Below, one piece after another: positions 58,261-64,000 of a stretch of DNA of 64,000 nt. Each line of letters opens with the position of its first letter. Position 1 is the stretch's first letter. The notes under the pieces are model-generated. The model had not been told where the DNA came from. It did not search any database and worked only from the letters and a program-made list of their open reading frames with translations. The stretch spans positions 1,054,001-1,118,000 of the forward strand of contig JASANH010000938.1 in assembly GCA_030248295.1 (NCBI GenBank). Direction: 5' to 3'. Both the position numbers and the translations under genes were made by a program. Source of the stretch: Mesodorylaimus sp. YZB2_4. Taxonomy: Eukaryota > Nematoda > Enoplea > Dorylaimida > Dorylaimidae.

Positions 58261-58939
58261 CTGCCAGAAAACGTAGGGTACAGTAGGCCTCAAACTGACC
58301 GTGAGGAAGCTATTCGATGGGCAGGGAAAAGAGAGGAAAAGCAAATGAGTATTTACGGAACACTACGTAATTGAGTGCTGGGGCGTGAAGGCCTGTGGCC
58401 ACAGCCGCTTGTGACCTAGACCTACATAACATATCCAGTTAGTATCAGAAAAAGTGTGGGCACAGTTTTTGGGTTCATAAAAATGCGTGCATCGCTTCTT
58501 TTTTCAAACGAGTGTCCCTAATCAAATTGAGCGCTAGGAAACGAGTATAGAGGTCGAAGTTTAAATATTCAGCCGTGTCTCTTGCTCCCTTATCCACTTC
58601 CTATCAATATCGAGATATAGCGCTGTTGAAGGGGGCAAACTAGTAAGTGGAGAGCTCTCATTATTACCTCCAAGATTTATGACCACCACACCCTCTCACA
58701 GTAGCTGTGCTCATTATGGAGATGGCCCGTATATCACGGCTCAGTTTTGTGCGCAAAAGTCATTAATACTGTAGGCGTCGAGTCTGTAAATTGATTGTCC
58801 GGCCCAACGGTGAGCTAAGAAGATGACGTGATCTCGGTTCTCACGTCAACGCTCTCGTCCAAGCCGAACTATAAAACAAGAAATTGAATAAGAGTTTGTG
58901 TATTAGCCACGTTTTACTTGAAGCTGGCCTTATGTTTCC
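58261..58939. other. Region between divergent small gene and anoctamin
   Basis: About 680 bases; should hold the missing first exon of the small minus-strand gene and the anoctamin promoter. No exon proved. Confidence 0.4.
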
Positions 58940-61900
58940 ATGGAGCCAATCCTCCAGCGGTCGCCGCCGATAGGCGACCGAGATCGAAAAGCTGAGTCCA
59001 AGCTGGGCACATGCATTTGCTCAGTAGGTCCTATTCGACTACGTTCTGTAAGCGGTTCCGGCGACCCGGCGAGAAAGGACTTGACGCTGTATTTGTAAGT
59101 GTTTTATCAGAAACTGGCCAAACGCAGTGGTAACAATTTATAGACTACAAGGAAGTCGAGCGGCGGCAGAGCCGTCGTCGAAGATGGAGTACATGTCTCA
59201 AATGCCCACCGACATGGTCTTGGATGATCGACCGATAACCAGGGTCAAGTCATTGCACCTGATGCAGTCTAGTAACGATAGTTTGCGACATAGTAGTCGA
59301 GAAATGAACAAGGAAACTCCGATGAACACCTCCAGCGACTCGGCAAACAGTCGCCAGCAGTCCATGGCAGTCCTTGCAGGAATATTCTCAGCACACGGTT
59401 TACAATCGGAGCCGGGCCCAACCGAGAATGGTTTCACCTCAGCGGTGGAAGGCAATAACGTCAAGGACCTGCCCGCGCAACCAAACTTTGGCCAAGCGAT
59501 ATTTGCTGCCACAAATATTATTATCACTGCGCTGGAGGATGGAGAACCAAAGTCGGGCGCTTATTTCAGCGATGGAAAACGGCAAGTAGATTTCGTATTA
59601 GTCTATGAGCAAGGCCTGCACAAAGTGGCCAATGACCCTAGCAATCGAGTTGGCCACTTCATTGACAAAGATCAGCAAAGAGCATTTTTCGAACGAAACC
59701 TAATCGAAGCGGGCCTGAATCTGGAAGAGGACGCACATTTGTACGAAAGTGGTCATCGGTCTCGGAATCATAGCCGGCAGCCGAGTCCCGTTCCATCCGC
59801 CAGACCCGATGTACCAGACCTGAATCCCAGACACGCTCTCCGTTCGACCATATTCGTCAAAATCCACGCCCCTTTCGAGGTATTGTGCATACAGGCTGAA
59901 AAATTGAAGATGAAAGTCCCCATGAAACTGACCGATCCATTCGTGGCTGGGAGCAAAGAGGGCGAGGACGAGGACGATGGCGAGGAAGGAGAGAGCGTCT
60001 TTGTACAATTTTTTCGATGCTTAAAAAGAATAGGACGCAGTTTCCACAATAAGTCTGGCCTGACTGACGGGATGACGACGATGACGCCCACCACTTCTCA
60101 TGGTTTTGGCTCAAATGGGTCGCCTCATTTGGCCAAGTCGTCAACGAAGAAGATCACTTGGGCATTTAGTCGAAAACGCACAGAGCTGTTCGACCTGGGA
60201 GAAAACCCTTCAGTGACCTTCTTCACGCCTACGCAGGTGCGTGATTTTCCAAATTCGGACATCGTAAAAATGTATAAAAGTTATGGTTTCTAGAGATTGG
60301 AGGCTGTGTGGAACTTGTTGCAGCAAGCTCGTAATGATCCCGAAGACGAAAAGAGGCGAGGAATCGAAAGATTATTGGACACTGGTGTGTACGAAAAAGC
60401 GTTTGCTCTCCATGATGGAGAGTACGAACGTCGGGGAAAGGCCGGCGACTATTCACCCACTTGCCAAAGGGAGAAGCTTCGTCAACTTTGGGCCAATTGG
60501 AGAAGCGCATTTAGGAGACAGCCATTGCACCTGATCAGAAGGTACGCTTGGGAGGCCGTGCTCGGCGGAGGGACGGGTAGTTCAATAACGTAAGCAAGTG
60601 TGACGCACATTGTCAGAGGTCCCAAAAGAGTTCACTCACAGTACAATGTGCTAGGAACCATCGCAGATGCGCGAGGGAGAAGGCTCGTAGCGTGAATGAA
60701 GCGTGCATTTTTGGATCAAGAAATCCACTCTTAATTGGTTTTTCTTTTAGGTATTTTGGTGAAAAGGCTGGATTCTACTTCGGTAAGTTACCCCTAGCCA
60801 TCCTTTTATTCTCTTCGGCCACTCATAATTGTTTTAGCTTTTCTTGGGTTTTATACCAAAATGCTGGTCTTCCCAGCCATATTTGGTCTTTGCTCCTTTC
60901 TGTTTGGCATGTTTAACACGACCGATGACGTAATTGTCAAGGACATATGCGATGGAAGCAGCGCCCCTGGTAACTATATCATGTGCCCCTTGTGCCAACC
61001 ACCTCATTGCCACTTCACTCAATTGTCGGACGGATGCGAGAATGCTAAATGGGACTACCGAATGGACAACGAAGCCACCTTGGTCGTAGCTTGTCTGACC
61101 GTCGTCTGGTCGATCATCATGTTAAAAATGTGGAGGCGAAGGGAGGCCGAGTTGGCCTACCTGTGGGACACGTACGACGTGGAGCAGGAAGACGTGGTCA
61201 TCAGACCGGAGTTTGAGGAACGGGCACCAACCAAAAGGCGAAACCCGATAACCCGCGAAATGGAACCATATGTGCCTCCGATGACCAGGGCCAGGTAAGC
61301 CATATTCGAGTGCCCTAACTCGTACACTCATGGTTTCATCTCTTTCAGTTGGATTTTGGCCTCGTGCTGCGTTACCTTATTCGTCCTATGCCTGGTCGGA
61401 GTGGCCTTAGCCTTGCTGGTCCTAGCACGCATAGCCCTCTACGGCGCCTTTCAACCCATCGTGACCGAAAACGTGGAGTGTTCCCGATGGTTTGTGCACG
61501 GTCTCATCTTCATAGTGGTGTTCATATTCGAGAAGGTGTACCACAGTTTGGCTCACAAGCTGACATCGTTGGAGTGCCCTAGGACGCAAGAGGCATGGCT
61601 GTCAAGTTTCTTGTGGAAAGTGTTCATTTTCGAATTGCTCAACGACTTTGTGCCAATCGCCTACGCTGCTTGGGCCAAGGGAAAAATTATACAGACACCA
61701 CTTGACCTAAGCTGGCACTCGGAGCTGTGTGATACTGGCGGATGTAGGTTGCCATCGATACCGTGCAGACTGTTCAGCCTGCTGTACGCCTTCATTTTAG
61801 GCATGGGCGAAGTGACCGAGTTGACAGCGGTCCTGCTACTCATGAGAATGGTGATCGGCAACGCTGCCGAGATCGGATGGCCATTGGCCAAAAACTTGTA

Positions 61901-62817
61901 CAAGCAGTTTGTTGAACACAGGCAAGAAATTTCAGTTCCGGACGCCTCTCATCCCGCAGGCAATAATCACTTGGTCAACGAGGTTGAACACGAGAACAAG
62001 AAGACGAGATGGAATTCCGACTACCTACTCAACGATCCAGAATTAGACGGGGTGGCTGAAGAGTACATGGAAATGATGATACAGTTTGCATTTTGCACAC
62101 TGTTCGTGCCAGCCTTTCCACTCGCTCCCCTGGTTTGTCTTTTGAATAACATCGGTAAGTGGTTTCAGGTCCCAGTCAAACCTTGCCTGACAGCACACCT
62201 GTTTAGTGGAAATACGGGTGGACGCTGTGAATTTCATAACTGCCACTCGTCGACTCATCCCAATCCGAGTATCGGGCATCCAAATATGGAATCAGTTCCT
62301 GTCCATTATCTCAAAATTGGCCATCATCTGCAACGCGGGTTTGATTGCTTTCACCAGCACCATCGTGCCACGTCTTTACTACAAGTACGCCTTCAGTGAT
62401 ACAGGCTCCTACGAAAACTATACCATGTTCAGTGTGTCGAAAATTCACGGGTACGCTTGGAAGAAAGAAGAAGTCAAGAACGCCTTCGATCACCATAATA
62501 TTAGCGAGTGTTATTACGAAGACTACCGACAATCAGAACCTCCGTACGAACGAGTGCAGCACTGGTGGGAGGTGACGTGTGTGCGATTGGCCGTCTTCTC
62601 CGTGTTCGCTTTGCTCGGTTTCACTTTCGAGTGGTTGTTCAACTTTGTCGTCGATGACACGCCATCGCACGTCACTCTGAACATACAGCGGAGACGCCAC
62701 TTCGTCAGCAAGGCCATGGAGGCCTACGAGGAGAAGAGGGAAAAGAATAAGGCTGGCCTTAGTCAGGTCGTCGAAGCAGCGACTTTGGCCAAACCAGGAT
62801 CACTCGATCAGTCGTAG
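58940..62817 (+). CDS. Anoctamin (TMEM16) family channel/scramblase, 1133 aa
   Basis: Seven exons in phase: 58940-59094, 59144-60236, 60294-60541, 60751-60782, 60838-61294, 61349-62154, 62207-62817 (3402 nt). The cytoplasmic N-terminus has the anoctamin dimerisation-domain strands (QVDFVLVYE, FVKIHAPFEVLCIQAEKLKMK). RYFGEKAGFYFGFLGFYTKML marks the start of the membrane region. Membrane helices follow through SWILASCC, EKVYHSLAHKLTSLE and KVFIFELLNDFVPIAYAAW. Residues equivalent to the TMEM16A calcium site are all kept: N and E in GNAAEIGWP, both E in EEYMEMM, E and D in VEIRVDAVNF. A Ca-gated anion channel or lipid scramblase is predicted; the two cannot be told apart here. A 32-nt exon lies at 60751-60782. 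An out-of-frame ATG at 58932 overlaps the start. Tail ends GSLDQS. Confidence 0.93.
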
Positions 62818-63324
62818 GAATAAGTTGGCGGATTGGCTATGTCAGGCAAAATAAGCACTGATATACTGTACTCTACACAGTTTGTTTCCGAGTAACATGC
62901 GCGGAATGCGCTAGCTAAAATGTGAGTACTGTATGGTTCGTTTCACATCTATTTGACAGAATAGAAGCGAAGTGTATTATTCAGGATCACATATACGTCA
63001 ACCCGGCACCTACACATCATATATGTAGTATTGGCAGTGTTTGTACATAAATCTGTCAGCCTAAAGGATCACCTTATGAAACAGCTTGGTTGTTAGAGAC
63101 ATGGTAAGATGCGTAACCTCCCTTTACTTTATCCGCATTTGCTAAAGTGAGTTCCCATTTCCGCTTCCCACTAGCGATATATTGCTTTCAGCTTTAGGCC
63201 AGACTTCATGCATAAATAGCGTTACACCATACGAAGACCATGGAAACATCCTGCCATAATAACTGACAAAAAAAGAAGAAGACCAACTCCCTATCCAAGT
63301 ATCAAAATAGTTCCATCGTTCGCA
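62818..63324. other. Spacer between convergent genes
   Basis: About 500 bases between the anoctamin stop and the stop of the proline-rich gene. Nothing recognised. Confidence 0.55.
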
Positions 63325-64000
63325 TCACGGTTTCTCTGGCATCCCCAGTGGCGGTGGCGGTGGCGGGGCGCCGGCCCCCGCACCACTCGGTCCATCCGGA
63401 GTTTCAGGCTGTTGAGGTTGAGGCGGTGGTTCAGGATGTTGAGGTTGAGGCGGTGGTTCAGGATGTTGAGGTTGAGGCGGTGGTTCAGGATGTTGAGGTT
63501 GAGGCGGTGGTTCAGGATGTTGAGGTTGAGGCGGTGGTTCAGGATGTTGAGGTTGAGGCGGTGGTTCAGGATGTTGAGGTTGAGGCGGTGGTTCAGGATG
63601 TTGAGGTTGAGGTTGAGGCGGTGGTTCAGGATGTTGAGGTTGAGGTTGAGGCGGTGGTTCAGGATGTTGAGGTTGAGGTTGAGGCGGTGGTTCAGGATGT
63701 TGAGGTTGAGGCGGTGGTGGCGGGGTACCGGTCCCCGTACTGCTCGGTCCATCCGGAATTTCAGGCTGTTGAGGTGGTGGTGCTCCGTCTCCGCTTCCGC
63801 CATCCCCAGCGTCAGGTGCCTTTGGGGAGGTCCTCGCACCCTCATCATCATTCCTTCCACCATCGGGGTTTCGAGTCGTTCGACGTGGGATCCCGTCCCC
63901 GCCAACACCCACTGCACCGTCGGGATTCTCATGCGGTGGAGGAGGCGACCAGACTGGAGTAGTAAAGCGACTTTGACTGGTGGTGTTGACGGTCGTAAAC
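63325..64000 (-). CDS. Proline-rich tandem-repeat protein, partial, runs off window
   Basis: The minus-strand frame is open from the window edge to a stop at 63325-63327, so the 5' end is missing. From the edge it reads Thr/Ser-rich (TTVNTTSQSRFTTPVW), then Gly/Asp-rich, then about eleven units of a nine-residue repeat PEPPPQPQH, three of them with an extra PQ, then PSGAGAGAPPPPPPLGMPEKP. The flanks of the array are near-copies (PEIPDGPSSTG and PETPDGPSGAG). The repeat unit is 27 bp, so all frames stay open; the proline frame was chosen because its flanks are also proline-rich and it ends cleanly. An extracellular or structural role is possible. No domain recognised. Confidence 0.6.
   Translation of the reverse strand, partial: FTTVNTTSQSRFTTPVWSPPPPHENPDGAVGVGGDGIPRRTTRNPDGGRNDDEGARTSPKAPDAGDGGSGDGAPPPQQPEIPDGPSSTGTGTPPPPPQPQHPEPPPQPQPQHPEPPPQPQPQHPEPPPQPQPQHPEPPPQPQHPEPPPQPQHPEPPPQPQHPEPPPQPQHPEPPPQPQHPEPPPQPQHPEPPPQPQQPETPDGPSGAGAGAPPPPPPLGMPEKP
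63410..63720. repeat. 27-bp minisatellite (with 33-bp variants)
   Basis: About eleven copies of GGCGGTGGTTCAGGATGTTG plus seven bases, with three adjacent copies carrying an extra six-base GAGGTT. The units are nearly identical, so copy number is likely variable in the population. Confidence 0.9.

Noticed and set aside
63291-63932. 213-codon minus-strand frame (LNLNILNHR repeats)
   Set aside because: Same array read in the wrong phase; flanks are not low-complexity proline/glycine as in the chosen frame.
63348-63962. 204-codon plus-strand frame over the proline-rich array
   Set aside because: A 27-bp repeat without stops keeps all frames open; the VEVEAVVQD peptide is a shadow of the proline frame.
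1-64000. CRISPR arrays, operons, phage or insertion sequences
   Set aside because: All genes are intron-bearing animal genes; none of these prokaryotic features is present.

Overview
The window is eukaryotic nuclear DNA from a compact animal genome. Nearly every protein-coding gene resolves into exons joined by GT-AG introns, many only 50-75 bases long, with pyrimidine-rich acceptors of the type TTTTCAG or TTTTTAG. Gene content is metazoan: a myosin IX tail, a ZIP zinc transporter, dual-specificity phosphatases, DEG/ENaC and two-pore potassium channels, a paired-class homeobox gene, a basigin-like immunoglobulin protein, an anoctamin and a rhodopsin-like receptor. Short introns, DEG/ENaC and TWK-type channels, and several small secreted cysteine-rich or repeat proteins suggest an ecdysozoan, most likely a nematode outside the Caenorhabditis group. 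This placement is inference; no ribosomal or mitochondrial marker is present. No operons or bacterial features were seen.

Layout, left to right. 1-3846 (+): 3' part of a myosin IX gene (two C1 domains plus RhoGAP). 4446-5757 (-): secreted Cys-rich protein. 6927-7926 (+): secreted two-repeat protein. 10377-13727 (-): ZIP transporter, with a decayed copy of one of its exons near 9.2-9.5 kb. 14887-17449 (-): secreted protein with a Notch-ligand-like N-terminus and a Gln/His-rich tail. 18281-19077 (-): avidin-family protein. 20250-20921 (+): secreted Cu/Zn-SOD-fold protein lacking most metal ligands. 22516-23244 and 25165-25869 (+): two intronless DUSP14-type phosphatase paralogues. 28161-29700 (-): Maelstrom-like HMG-box protein. 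30748-31848 and 33301-35009 (+): a short DEG/ENaC gene and a longer, broken paralogue. 37286-41217 (+): retinal-homeobox (Rx) gene with a 12-nt microexon. 41896-42886 (-): secreted Cys-rich protein. 43801-45958 (-): basigin-like protein. 47093-48235 (-): class A receptor with an unusual DRY motif. 49849-52831 (-): two-pore potassium channel. 54848-56864 (+): small single-pass membrane protein. 57682-58260 (-): 3' part of a small unknown gene. 58940-62817 (+): anoctamin. 63325-64000 (-): proline-rich repeat protein running off the window edge.

Genes look independent, not pathway-linked. Several encode secreted or membrane proteins. Young repeats (tRNA-headed SINE, inverted-repeat elements, tandem repeats) sit in introns and spacers. 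The points most worth a second look are the avidin gene, the SOD pseudoenzyme, the homeodomain microexon, the Maelstrom-like gene, the DEG/ENaC pair and the SINE family with a neighbouring tRNA-Ala-like gene. Exon chains given for genes were checked by hand for reading phase; where total coding length is stated it is a multiple of three.
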